Source: Cyanobacteria bacterium OH_SFB_17 (GTDB taxonomy: Bacteria; Cyanobacteriota; Vampirovibrionia; Gastranaerophilales; Gastranaerophilaceae). From it: a DNA stretch of 17,320 bases. Below are positions 1 through 7,633 of the stretch, piece by piece. The translations under genes and the position numbers were made by a program. How positions within the stretch are numbered: position 1 is the first letter of the stretch; each line of letters opens with the position of its first letter. The DNA is taken from NCBI GenBank assembly GCA_023395735.1, contig JAEWYI010000096.1, positions 1 to 17,320 of the forward strand. Reading direction: 5' to 3'. The notes beneath the pieces are model-generated. The model was not told the DNA's origin and did not search any database. It was given only the letters and a program-made list of their open reading frames with translations.

Positions 1-28
1 GTTACACAAAAAAATGGAAAGAAAAAAA

Positions 29-346
29 ATGTACGAACAAACTTACGAAACTCAACAACTGCAGTGTGTTGAATGTGGAAAGATTTTTGATTTCTCAGCT
101 GAAGATCAAGAATTCTACGCAAAAAAAGGTTACTCAGCACCAAAAAGATGCTCTGAATGTCGCGAAGCTAGAAAAAGAAACAACCCTAGAAATGGTGGCG
201 GTTTTGGCGGTGGCAACAGAGAAAGACGTGAATACTCTGTAGTATGCGCGGCTTGCGGTTGTGAGACGACTGTTCCATTCAAACCAAGCAATGACAGACC
301 TGTTTTTTGCTCTGAATGCTACAAAAAGCAACAACAACAATACTAA
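29..346 (+). CDS. Small double zinc-ribbon protein
   Basis: A 105-residue protein with four Cys pairs. CVEC (13-16) and CSEC (41-44) frame a first ribbon containing the 'EFYAKKGY' stretch typical of the small 'probable zinc-ribbon' family. CAAC (73-76) and CSEC (94-97) frame a second ribbon. A basic, Gly/Asn/Arg-rich linker (about 48-67) joins them and the C-terminus is a poly-Gln tail. The likely role is Zn binding with nucleic-acid or protein contact; the exact function is unknown. An in-frame ATG lies 15 bases upstream (14), but GGAAAG at 16-21 is well placed as the ribosome site for the ATG at 29, and family members usually begin about ten residues before the first CxxC, so I chose 29. 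The promoter must lie outside or at the very edge of the window. The poly-Gln end and Gly-rich linker look disordered. Existence is confident; the biochemical role is not. Confidence 0.85.
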   Translation: MYEQTYETQQLQCVECGKIFDFSAEDQEFYAKKGYSAPKRCSECREARKRNNPRNGGGFGGGNRERREYSVVCAACGCETTVPFKPSNDRPVFCSECYKKQQQQY

Positions 347-482
347 CTGAAAAAACAATCTAAATTATACAGAAAATAAAGAAACAAAATTATGGCCAAT
401 TATTATTCGGCATAAATAAAATTAAAATTATATCTGGGAAATCTGTTAAAAATTAGAAAATCGGTTCATATTTAAACTTGAT

Positions 483-508
483 AAAGGCTCGCAATTCGCG
501 AGCCTTTT
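483..508 (+). terminator. Intrinsic terminator after the zinc-ribbon gene
   Basis: GGCTCGC (486-492) and GCGAGCC (498-504) form a perfect 7-bp GC-rich stem with a 5-base loop, extended by AAA/TTT to 10 bp and followed by TTTT on the plus strand. It sits about 137 bases after the zinc-ribbon stop. Between the stop and this hairpin I see only AT-rich sequence with no ORF. Confidence 0.8.
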
Positions 509-528
509 GGTATTGTAAAAAATAATGC

Positions 529-551
529 AAAAAAAAGCTCCCGAAGGGAGC
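529..551 (-). terminator. Intrinsic terminator of the minus-strand small gene
   Basis: Read on the minus strand: GCTCCC, loop TTC, GGGAGC, then eight T residues (the A run at 529-536 on plus). The short GC-rich stem with a tight loop and long U tract is a textbook rho-independent terminator. It is directional: the plus strand has no comparable T run directly after the stem. Confidence 0.9.
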
Positions 552-606
552 AAAAGTGTTTTTAGGAAGGGTAGTGTAGGGAAGGTAGGGGGTGTGAAAG
601 GTATTA
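552..606 (-). ncRNA. C-rich 3' UTR, candidate 3'-derived small RNA
   Basis: Between the 55-aa gene stop and its terminator the minus-strand RNA is almost free of G and rich in C/U, with repeated CCC blocks (CCCCCUACC, UUCCC, ACCCUUCC) flanked by AAAAACACUUUUG. This is striking in an AT-rich genome. Single-stranded C-rich stretches next to an intrinsic terminator are the pairing regions of several known small RNAs that bind Shine-Dalgarno sequences. Sequence shows the composition and the terminator; the sRNA role is inference. It could equally be a plain 3' UTR. Confidence 0.3.
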
Positions 607-774
607 TTATTTTAAATTTAAAAAATTTCTGTTATTTATTGCGATAAATCTCATTTGTTCAAGTAATACGTCTGATCTGTCTACAAATTCTGTTGAAGAA
701 ATATTTGTTGTTACTTGACCTTCGTAGATTTTATTAAGTTTGTCATCAATTTTTTCAAGTTCTTTGATTGCCAT
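607..774 (-). CDS. 55-residue hypothetical protein
   Basis: Not a recognised family. The protein starts MAIKELEKIDDKLNKIYEGQ, is charged and probably helical at both ends, with a polar centre (VTTNISSTEFVDRSD) and a C-terminal VLLEQMRFIAINNRNFLNLK segment. It has no signal peptide and no membrane span. The start at 774 is fixed by GAGGTG seven bases upstream of the ATG; a longer reading to 834 would begin with low-quality AT-rich sequence (VYILYIYV) and has no ribosome site. It ends just before a C-rich 3' region and a strong terminator, and is divergent from the 663-aa gene across a 179-base intergenic region. The clean ribosome site, stop and terminator make a real gene likely. The helical charged start would suit a small binding partner or regulator, but there is no direct evidence of function. 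Confidence 0.7.
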   Translation of the reverse strand: MAIKELEKIDDKLNKIYEGQVTTNISSTEFVDRSDVLLEQMRFIAINNRNFLNLK

Positions 775-923
775 CTTAATCACCTCGATATTACTTACAT
801 ATATATAAAGTATATACACGTATCTCAAATTCACACTTGGTTCTTTTTGTTACAAAAGTTAATGTTAAGCAAATGTTACTTAGAAATTGTTTAAATTGGC
901 AATTTTTTCACTTTTTTTGTTTT

Positions 924-929
924 TATAAT
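924..929 (+). promoter_or_regulatory. Candidate -10 box for the 663-aa gene
   Basis: A perfect TATAAT lies 24 bases before the ATG at 954. No good -35 is at 16-18 bases; TTGGCA at 896-901 is 22 bases away, too far for a standard sigma-70 site. If used, the leader would be only about 18 bases and would carry the AAAGG ribosome site. Confidence 0.35.
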
Positions 930-953
930 GATAAAGGTGGTAAAGGTATATTC

Positions 954-2945
954 ATGACTTATCCAATCAATCAAAGTAAAAATCCATACTTAAATCAGCC
1001 CGCAATGGGGGTTTCTCCTCAGTTGCAAAATGTTAATGTGGATAAAGAAAAGATTAGACAAACAGTTAATGATAACCCTGTTTCCAAGGTTACTGAACAT
1101 TCAAATCCTTGGTTGACTGCAGGAATTTTCTTACCAACTTGGTTATTGGTTCATCTTGGCATGCAAAAATTTTCACAATCCAGCCAAGGCGAATATTCTA
1201 AAAGTATTATAGGAAGAGCGGAAGCTTTTGGCGAAAAGATTTCATCCAGTAGTGCTTTCAACAATCCTGTTGCTAAATCAACAAAAAACCTATATCAAAA
1301 AGCCTTGGGTTTTGTTAACAAAAATATTATAGATAAAAGCCAAATTTTAAAATCAATGTTTAGAACACCTGCAATTCCTGAAAATCATAGCGTTTTAACA
1401 ATGTCTGGCGGTATTTCTGCAGAAATTTCAAGTTCTGCTACTCAGTTGTTTGAAAAATTCACAAAAAATGGTGCAGATCTTGATAAAATTATTGAGCTTG
1501 GATTCAACAAGGGAACAGCATCCAAGCCTATTGCTGATGTTGAAAAATACAAAGATTACGTAAAAAATTCTCATAAATATACAAAAGAAATTGAAGAAAT
1601 TTGTCTTAAACAAGGAAACAAATCTTTCCACGTAGAGCGCGGAGGAAAAATTCCTTTTTCAAAATATTTCTCTAAAACAAAAACACCTATGTATATAACA
1701 GATTTGATACCTCAAACCAAGATTATATTTGCAAGAGACGTTCATTTCTCTGAATATGCAAATAAACTAAAAGGTTCTAAAAAAGGCTTAAGCAGATTGA
1801 TGCTAAGAGTTATTGAAGGTATGACAAACGCAGGTGCAGGTGCTTCAGGCGGTGGTGCAATTATTGCATCCGTAATGGGCGCTTGGTTTATTGTTGATGC
1901 TGTTACAAGAACTATTAAGGCCCCAAAAGGAAAAGGTGAAAAACGTAAAACATTTGCAGAAAATATGGCATATAACCTCGGATTTTATATGACTATGCCT
2001 TTGGCTGTAAAATCAATGTTCGGTATGGGTGGATTGCAATATATCGGTATGAGCAAAGAGGAAGTCGCAAAATATAGAGAAAAATTGGCTGCATTTAACA
2101 AAAATGTCGTTGAAGAAAAATATACAAAAGCTGAATATAAAGTTGCTAAAAAAGAATTAAACGATATGTTAAAAGGTACTACAAAAATAAATAAAACAGA
2201 CAAGTTTGCAACAAAATTAGTCAAAGGACTTAAAAATATAGCTTACAAACCGCTAAAATTATTCGGAAGAATGTCAATGGTCGGTTTGGAAGGAAAACGC
2301 GGATTCAGAGCTCCAGGAGCTGGTAAAACTGCTAAATTCTTCGCAGATTTCGGGTTCAAAATGAAAGACATGGCAAGTTATCCTGTAAGATTGTTAGGAT
2401 TTATGCTAATATTTGCACCATTCTTCGCTAAATTTTTCGCAAAAGGATCTCACTTGATCTTTGGAAAACCGACAGTATCAGTATTGGACGAAGGCAAAGA
2501 AGACAAGCAAGCTCAGCAGACTGCCCCAAGCGGCGCTCAGCCTGTAAGACAAGTTAGTCAAGTCGCTTCAGCGCCTCTACCGACAGCTGCCAATACTAGT
2601 GAAGTAAAAAAATCAGATGAAATATATCCTTTAACAAATGGGCCTATAACTCAACCAAAAGCTTATTTCAAGGAAAATTCAGCAACCCCTCCGATGAATC
2701 CTACAGCAGGGGTCGGCTCAAGAAGTATGATTCAAGGTGAAAGCACAAACCTCATTGACAGACAAAAACAAGGTTCATCTATGATTGCAAGTGAAGCGAC
2801 AAAAAGAACTTATTCTTATATGCCATCTTCTGATGGGGTAAAGCTTTCTAGAACTCAAGAACAAGCAACAAAAGATGAAAAATATAATAAAATGATGAAC
2901 AAGGCTGAAAAAGCAGAAAAAAATGCGGATAAATATTTGCACTAA
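954..2945 (+). CDS. 663-residue orphan protein with hydrophobic segments
   Basis: I do not recognise a named family; I associate this style of protein with Gastranaerophilales, by memory only. Order of features: a polar, Asn/Gln/Pro-rich N-terminus (1-50); a hydrophobic stretch at about 52-69 (NPWLTAGIFLPTWLLVHLG); a mixed domain (75-285); a Gly/Ala-rich hydrophobic segment at about 293-317 (AGAGASGGGAIIASVMGAWF); another at about 340-362; a Lys-rich helical linker (367-450); a hydrophobic segment at about 477-504 (VRLLGFMLIFAPFFAKFFAK); and a long polar Pro/Ser/Thr/Gln tail (510-640) ending in a Lys/Glu/Ala helix. No N-terminal signal peptide is seen. The topology suggests membrane or surface association, but the Lys-rich loops could also suit a peripheral protein. 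The ATG at 954 has AAAGG seven bases upstream; the reading frame stays open back to a TTG at 837 but that extension is low quality. It converges on murG, 54 bases away. Confidence 0.85.
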   Translation: MTYPINQSKNPYLNQPAMGVSPQLQNVNVDKEKIRQTVNDNPVSKVTEHSNPWLTAGIFLPTWLLVHLGMQKFSQSSQGEYSKSIIGRAEAFGEKISSSSAFNNPVAKSTKNLYQKALGFVNKNIIDKSQILKSMFRTPAIPENHSVLTMSGGISAEISSSATQLFEKFTKNGADLDKIIELGFNKGTASKPIADVEKYKDYVKNSHKYTKEIEEICLKQGNKSFHVERGGKIPFSKYFSKTKTPMYITDLIPQTKIIFARDVHFSEYANKLKGSKKGLSRLMLRVIEGMTNAGAGASGGGAIIASVMGAWFIVDAVTRTIKAPKGKGEKRKTFAENMAYNLGFYMTMPLAVKSMFGMGGLQYIGMSKEEVAKYREKLAAFNKNVVEEKYTKAEYKVAKKELNDMLKGTTKINKTDKFATKLVKGLKNIAYKPLKLFGRMSMVGLEGKRGFRAPGAGKTAKFFADFGFKMKDMASYPVRLLGFMLIFAPFFAKFFAKGSHLIFGKPTVSVLDEGKEDKQAQQTAPSGAQPVRQVSQVASAPLPTAANTSEVKKSDEIYPLTNGPITQPKAYFKENSATPPMNPTAGVGSRSMIQGESTNLIDRQKQGSSMIASEATKRTYSYMPSSDGVKLSRTQEQATKDEKYNKMMNKAEKAEKNADKYLH

Positions 2946-2999
2946 AATAAATTAAATTTTAAATAATTGTATTTATTTCCGGTATATTTCAAGCTTAAA

Positions 3000-4136
3000 T
3001 TATTTAGGTATGATGCCTTTTAACTGTTTAACTATTTCAGAAGTCGCATCAGGTTTTGCAAGCAAAAGGGCATTGTTTTGAATCTCTTTCAACTTTTCTT
3101 TATTGTCCAAGAGTTGTTCGATTGCTATTTTTAAAGTAATTGGAGTTGTGTCGGCGTCTTCAAGATAAAGCGCTGCGCGCTTTTCTACAAGAAATTTCGC
3201 ATTTTTTCTCTGATGATCAGCCGCCGCGTGTGGATAAGGTATCAAAATAGAGGCGATTCCGCATACGCATAATTCTGAAATGCTTAAAGAGCCTGCTCTT
3301 GAAACTGCGATATCACTTGCTTTCAGGACGTGAGTCATATTATCAAAATAAGGTTTTAGCAAAATGTTTTTGTTTTGTTCAAATTCAGGATAAATTTCTT
3401 TTAGTTTTTTATACGCCTCATCATATTTCTTTTTGCCTGTTTGAAAGATTATTTGTAGATTATAAGTTGTGCAGAGTTCTTTTAATATTTCAACGGCTGC
3501 GTTGTTTATAGAAATAGCGCCTTGTGAGCCTCCCATTATGCAAAGGGTGGTTTTGTTTTCAAGTCCCAATTCTCTTCGCGCTTGCTCTTTAGTAAGAGTT
3601 TTAAATTCTTCTCTTATCGGATTCCCGTTGAGGTGGATGTTGTCAGAGTTCATGCATTTTTTAGAACATTCAAATGCAAGAGAAACGCATTTTGCCATCG
3701 GGGCTATGTATTTAGATACAATCCCAGGTTGCGCGTCGCAGTCGTGAATCATAAACGGTGTTCCGTTGATTCCTCCTGCAAAAAGCGCAGGAGCCGAAAC
3801 ATACCCTCCTGTTCCAAATATGGCATTGGGATTGTATTTTTTTATATAAAAAAGAGCTTTTAGTATTGCAAATTGCAATTCAACGAACCATTTTACAAGC
3901 TTTAAGCCGGGTTTTCTCGGCATTCCTGAAATTTTTACAGGTAAAAATTTGTAGCCCATTTTTTTAGCTATATCAAATTCTAAATTATTAGGGTTGCCGA
4001 TATAGTAGATTTCTTTTGTTTCTGCATCTTTTTTTAGCGCTTCAAAAACAGCAACCGCAGGGTAAATATGTCCGCCAGTGCCCCCACCTGTTATAAAGTA
4101 AATATTTTTTTTGGGATTATTATAAATATCTGACAT
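3000..4136 (-). CDS. murG: MurG, lipid II-forming GlcNAc transferase
   Basis: Transfers GlcNAc from UDP-GlcNAc to lipid I, giving lipid II, at the inner face of the membrane (GT28). The 378-residue length is normal. Visible motifs: the N-terminal Gly loop GGGTGGHIYPA (17-27), GTGGYVSAPA (108-117) and a HDCDAQPG motif at 131-138 where most MurG have HEQNxxPG. The C-terminal domain has GGSQGA (202-207), the SRAGSLSISEL donor-site motif (279-289), then PYPHAAADHQ (300-309). I chose the ATG at 4136, which has AGGG nine bases upstream and overlaps the ftsW end by 17 bases; an in-frame GTG at 4163 would lengthen it by nine residues with poorer support. It is the last gene of the minus-strand mur/fts run, and no murC or murB follows; a convergent orphan gene does. 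Confidence 0.96.
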   Translation of the reverse strand: MSDIYNNPKKNIYFITGGGTGGHIYPAVAVFEALKKDAETKEIYYIGNPNNLEFDIAKKMGYKFLPVKISGMPRKPGLKLVKWFVELQFAILKALFYIKKYNPNAIFGTGGYVSAPALFAGGINGTPFMIHDCDAQPGIVSKYIAPMAKCVSLAFECSKKCMNSDNIHLNGNPIREEFKTLTKEQARRELGLENKTTLCIMGGSQGAISINNAAVEILKELCTTYNLQIIFQTGKKKYDEAYKKLKEIYPEFEQNKNILLKPYFDNMTHVLKASDIAVSRAGSLSISELCVCGIASILIPYPHAAADHQRKNAKFLVEKRAALYLEDADTTPITLKIAIEQLLDNKEKLKEIQNNALLLAKPDATSEIVKQLKGIIPK

Positions 4137-5301
4137 TTGATTGAACCCTAATTTTCTTAACACGTTTTTTTGAAATATTCAGCAAAATTCCAACCATCCA
4201 CATTGAAACCATTAAAGAGGAGCCGCCGTAGCTTATAAAAGGGAGCGGAACACCTGTTGCAGGTAAAAAAGAACTTGCAACAGACATATTTAAAAAGGCC
4301 TGAAATCCTATTGAGAATGTTATTCCAACAGCCAAAAGTTTTCCGTACATATCAGGGCATCTTGAAGAAATCAAAAGTCCTCGGTGAATAAAAGTCCAGA
4401 ATAAACCAATTACTAATACGCAGCCTAAAAAGCCTAACTCTTCGCCAATAACAGCAAATATAAAGTCGGTGTGAGCCTCAGGAAGCCATGCTAATTTTTG
4501 TTTTGAGCTTCCATATCCTACACCCCAAAATCCCCCTGTTGCGAATGCAACAAGTGATTGAATAACGTTGTAGCCAGCTCCCAACGGGTCAGCCTCTGGG
4601 TTTATCCAAGTGGTAATTCTCGACATCTGATAAGGTTTAATCAAGTGGGTTGCGCTTGCTGTTAAAACGGCGAAAATTCCTCCGCCTATTCCAAACCAAA
4701 GCAGTTTAAGAGGCCCACCTGCGCTTAAATACATAACCAAACCTGTTGTCATAAGTAATATAACCATACTCAGGTTCGGTTGTTTATAAACCATAAAGAC
4801 CATAAGCAAAATCGGAATAAAATAAATCATTTTTGTTGAATCGAAAATTTTGCTGTTCTTGTAAAAAGCGCTTGCCAAAAGCATTACAACCGCTGGTTTT
4901 GCAAATTCCGACGGCTGAAATTGGAAAAATCCGATATTAATCCACCGTTTAGCTTCATTTACGGTTACCCCTAACGGTGTAAAGTCAACCAATGCAAGTA
5001 ATACGACAACCATTAGCATAAACGGCATTGTCATAACTACAAGATTTTTATAATCATAATTTGCTAAAAACCGCATACCCAAAAAACCGACTATCAAGAA
5101 AATAATTTGGTTAAACACGAATTTTGCAGGATTTAGTCCCATTTCCATACTTTTAGGTGCGCTTGCGGAAAAAATAGACATTATTCCCAATATAACCAAA
5201 AATGCTACTATAACCAACAGCGTCCTGTCGGGCGAAGATATTATTACGCTCATTTGCGGCTCATAAGGCGTTTGAGTTCTGTTAGTTCTTTGATAAGACA
5301 T
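4120..5301 (-). CDS. ftsW: FtsW-type peptidoglycan polymerase (SEDS)
   Basis: Multi-pass membrane glycosyltransferase of the SEDS family that polymerises lipid II at the septum with a class B penicillin-binding protein. The 393-residue protein has about ten hydrophobic segments from residue 27 on. Family marks: FQPSEFAKPAVVMLLA (128-143), QPNLSM (174-179), the periplasmic EAHTDFIFAVIGEELG block (275-290) that carries the catalytic Asp (D279), and PLPFISYGGSS (352-362) near the end. The ATG at 5301 overlaps murD by 20 bases; the reading frame extends to a TTG at 5358, but the N-terminus before MSYQRTNRT is inside murD and unlike the family. FtsW versus RodA is decided by context: it sits between murD and murG, as in dcw clusters. 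Its cytosolic N-terminal tail is polar (MSYQRTNRTQTPYEPQ). Confidence 0.95.
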   Translation of the reverse strand: MSYQRTNRTQTPYEPQMSVIISSPDRTLLVIVAFLVILGIMSIFSASAPKSMEMGLNPAKFVFNQIIFLIVGFLGMRFLANYDYKNLVVMTMPFMLMVVVLLALVDFTPLGVTVNEAKRWINIGFFQFQPSEFAKPAVVMLLASAFYKNSKIFDSTKMIYFIPILLMVFMVYKQPNLSMVILLMTTGLVMYLSAGGPLKLLWFGIGGGIFAVLTASATHLIKPYQMSRITTWINPEADPLGAGYNVIQSLVAFATGGFWGVGYGSSKQKLAWLPEAHTDFIFAVIGEELGFLGCVLVIGLFWTFIHRGLLISSRCPDMYGKLLAVGITFSIGFQAFLNMSVASSFLPATGVPLPFISYGGSSLMVSMWMVGILLNISKKRVKKIRVQSNVRYL

Positions 5302-6625
5302 ATTCCTTAAAAACTTCCCCTCTGTGTTCGTAGCTTTTAAACATATCAAAACTTGCACAAGCAGGCGACAACAAAACGACCTGCGGATTAAGTTCTATTG
5401 ATTTATCGATAGCTTTTTCAAGCGATGTTTCAAAAATTATATTATTAAAACCGTTATTTTTCAAGTTTTCTGAAAATCTTTCTGAAGCTTCTCCTATCAA
5501 AATAACCGTTTTCATGTGATTTTTTATTTCTTTGCAAAATTCATTTAAGTCTGTATTTTTATCTCTTCCGCCTGCTATTAAAACCGCATCAACTTCGTTA
5601 AACGATTTTATAGCTACGATAGAAGCCTCGGGATTTGTGGCTTTAGAATCGTTATAAAATTTCGCACCATTATATTCTCTTACAAATTCGAGTCTGTGCT
5701 CAGGCGATTTAAATTCCATAATCGCTTCTTTTATTTTCTTGTTTTCAACACCAATAAGCTTTGCAACGATAATCGAGCACATTATGTTTTGGTAGTTGTG
5801 ATGTCCTACAAGCGGACATTCAAAGAGTTTAATAATTTCTTCTTCAACTTTTTTTCTTTTAAAAATAATTGAATCATTTTTTATAAAGCAGCAGTTGTCT
5901 TCGGTTTCTATATCAAAAAGAAAAACAGAAGTATCAACAGTTTTTGAAAATTCAAGCAACCTTTCATCTTTTCCATTGAACACAGCAAATACAGGAGTCT
6001 GAGGGGTTTTAAAAAGTTTTGCTTTTGCTTCAAAATAATTTTCAAGTCCTTCGTGCCAATCAATATGATCGGGTGTAAAGTTTAGCCAGCAAGCAATCTG
6101 AGCTTGAAAAGAATTGCTCATTGCGCATTGATAAGAACTCATTTCGCAGACAAAATAATCCAAATCTGCATCTATCAAATCGCAAGGTGGGTTTCCGATG
6201 TTTCCACATTCAAAAGCTTTAAATTCTTTTTTTAAAATATGCGCAGTTAGAGCTGTTGTTGTTGTTTTTCCGTTTGTGCCGGTTATGGCAACAAATGGTT
6301 TTGGGCTTTCCTGATAAGCTAGTTCTACTTCTGAAATTATCGGAATATTTTTATCTAAAACTTTTTTGAAAATTTCGCTTCTTGGAGGAATCCCGGGGCT
6401 TGTTACAGCGAGATAAGAATCTTTTATAAATTCATTGCTGTGTCCGCCCATTTCTACATTAATCCCTAATGATTCAAGTTCTGCCAATTTTTCTTCGTCA
6501 TCTTCTGTTTTAGCTCTGCATTCAGTTATAAAAACGTTTGCTCCGTGTTTATTTAGATATTTTGCAGCGGCGATGCCGCTTTTTGAAAGTCCCAGTACTA
6601 AAACTTTTTTTTCAAACCAATTCAT
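5282..6625 (-). CDS. murD: MurD, UDP-MurNAc-L-Ala:D-Glu ligase
   Basis: ATP-dependent cytoplasmic ligase adding D-Glu to UDP-MurNAc-L-Ala. The 447-residue length is typical. N-terminal Rossmann part VLVLGLSKSGIAAA (8-21) binds the UDP substrate. The ATP P-loop is GTNGKTTTT (116-124), with the TPDHIDWH motif (184-191) and the lysine expected to be carbamylated in YFEAKAK (about K201). The C-terminal domain has PEHRLEFV (308-315), YNDSKATNPEAS (324-335), AGGRDKNTD (351-359) and LLSPACASFDMF (418-429). Start at 6625 is supported by GAGAGGA five bases upstream. It lies 16 bases after mraY and overlaps ftsW by 20 bases, so translational coupling is likely. Confidence 0.97.
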   Translation of the reverse strand: MNWFEKKVLVLGLSKSGIAAAKYLNKHGANVFITECRAKTEDDEEKLAELESLGINVEMGGHSNEFIKDSYLAVTSPGIPPRSEIFKKVLDKNIPIISEVELAYQESPKPFVAITGTNGKTTTTALTAHILKKEFKAFECGNIGNPPCDLIDADLDYFVCEMSSYQCAMSNSFQAQIACWLNFTPDHIDWHEGLENYFEAKAKLFKTPQTPVFAVFNGKDERLLEFSKTVDTSVFLFDIETEDNCCFIKNDSIIFKRKKVEEEIIKLFECPLVGHHNYQNIMCSIIVAKLIGVENKKIKEAIMEFKSPEHRLEFVREYNGAKFYNDSKATNPEASIVAIKSFNEVDAVLIAGGRDKNTDLNEFCKEIKNHMKTVILIGEASERFSENLKNNGFNNIIFETSLEKAIDKSIELNPQVVLLSPACASFDMFKSYEHRGEVFKEYVLSKN

Positions 6626-6641
6626 TTATTTCCTCTCCAGA

Positions 6642-7616
6642 CTATAAAATTCCATAGTGGAATACTAGATAAACGCAAACTGCAAGAATTGAAAAACAGG
6701 TTGATAAAATAGTAAAGAATTTTACAATTTTAGTTTCGCTCCATCCTTCAAGTTCAAAATGATGGTGAATAGGAGCCATTTTGAAAACTCTTTTTCCCGT
6801 TGTTTTAAAACTTATAACTTGAATAATTACAGACATTGTTTCAATAATGAAAAGGCCTGCAATTATAATTAAATAAAATTCAAAACGTCCGGAAATAGCA
6901 AGAGTACCAAGTAAACCGCCTATCGCAAGAGAACCTGTGTCGCCCATAAAAACCTGAGCTTTAGATTTATTATATTTTAAAAATCCAAGAAGCGCGCCTG
7001 CAACTGCCGCTGAAATAATCGCGACTTCGTGAAAACCTGCAAGCTCAGAAATAACAGTGCAAGCCAAAAATACAGGAATCCCAGTAGATGCAGCAAGCCC
7101 GTCAAGTCCGTCTGTGAGGTTGTATGAGTTTGATGCACCTGTAATTATAAATACAGCCAAGAACGGGTAGAACCATCTCAAATCGAAATAATCTTCGCCG
7201 ACTTTGACTCCTGTGTGACCAAGCAGTACAACATAAAATGTCGGTAAAAGCGCAATCGCGATTTGTCTGAATAGCTTCCCTCTGGCAGAAAGTCCATCGT
7301 TAGCTTTGCCTTTAATTTTAAGATAATCATCTTGAAACCCTGCTAATGTATAGAAAAACAAAGTTACAAGGATTATATTAGATAATGATGAAACTTTTTG
7401 AGCCAAAAACAGTGTCACTATTGAAGATAATATAATAGCCGCAACTATAAAAACACCACCTGTTGTGGGCGTTCCAGCCTTTTGCGCGTGGCCTTCAGGC
7501 GCAACATCTTTTATGTACTGGCCAAAAAGGTGTTTTTTTAAAAATTCGATGTACGGAATGCCCATTAACAGGCAAAGTATCAATCCGAGCAAAAATGCAA
7601 CCATTATCATTATCAT
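6642..7616 (-). CDS. mraY: MraY, phospho-MurNAc-pentapeptide translocase
   Basis: Integral membrane enzyme that moves phospho-MurNAc-pentapeptide to undecaprenyl phosphate, giving lipid I. The 324-residue protein is hydrophobic throughout with about ten predicted spans. Catalytic marks are present: the aspartate pair in FQDDYLKIKG (D96, D97), NLTDGLDGLA (166-175), FMGDTGSL (D226) and the cytoplasmic triple histidine in MAPIHHHFELEGW (H284-286). The start ATG at 7616 has AAGGA seven bases upstream; two further in-frame ATGs follow at codons 3 and 5. It lies 17 bases after murF and 16 before murD, in the standard dcw order. Confidence 0.97.
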   Translation of the reverse strand: MIMIMVAFLLGLILCLLMGIPYIEFLKKHLFGQYIKDVAPEGHAQKAGTPTTGGVFIVAAIILSSIVTLFLAQKVSSLSNIILVTLFFYTLAGFQDDYLKIKGKANDGLSARGKLFRQIAIALLPTFYVVLLGHTGVKVGEDYFDLRWFYPFLAVFIITGASNSYNLTDGLDGLAASTGIPVFLACTVISELAGFHEVAIISAAVAGALLGFLKYNKSKAQVFMGDTGSLAIGGLLGTLAISGRFEFYLIIIAGLFIIETMSVIIQVISFKTTGKRVFKMAPIHHHFELEGWSETKIVKFFTILSTCFSILAVCVYLVFHYGIL

Positions 7617-7633
7617 AATCTTATCCTTCTATT

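Noticed and set aside
849..880. Cyanobacterial HLR1 (RpaB) box
   Set aside because: Only one GTTACAAA octamer is present; the required second octamer two bases later is absent.
837..953. Upstream extension of the 663-aa protein to a TTG at 837
   Set aside because: The added residues are low-quality AT-derived sequence, no ribosome site precedes the TTG, and a TATAAT box lies inside it; the ATG at 954 has a proper ribosome site.
2946..2999. Terminator between the convergent 663-aa gene and murG
   Set aside because: Only weak A/T pairing (AATAAAT with ATTTATT) is seen; no GC stem with a T run.
4137..4163. GTG start of murG at 4163
   Set aside because: The extra nine residues are inside ftsW and not family-like; the ATG at 4136 is better placed.
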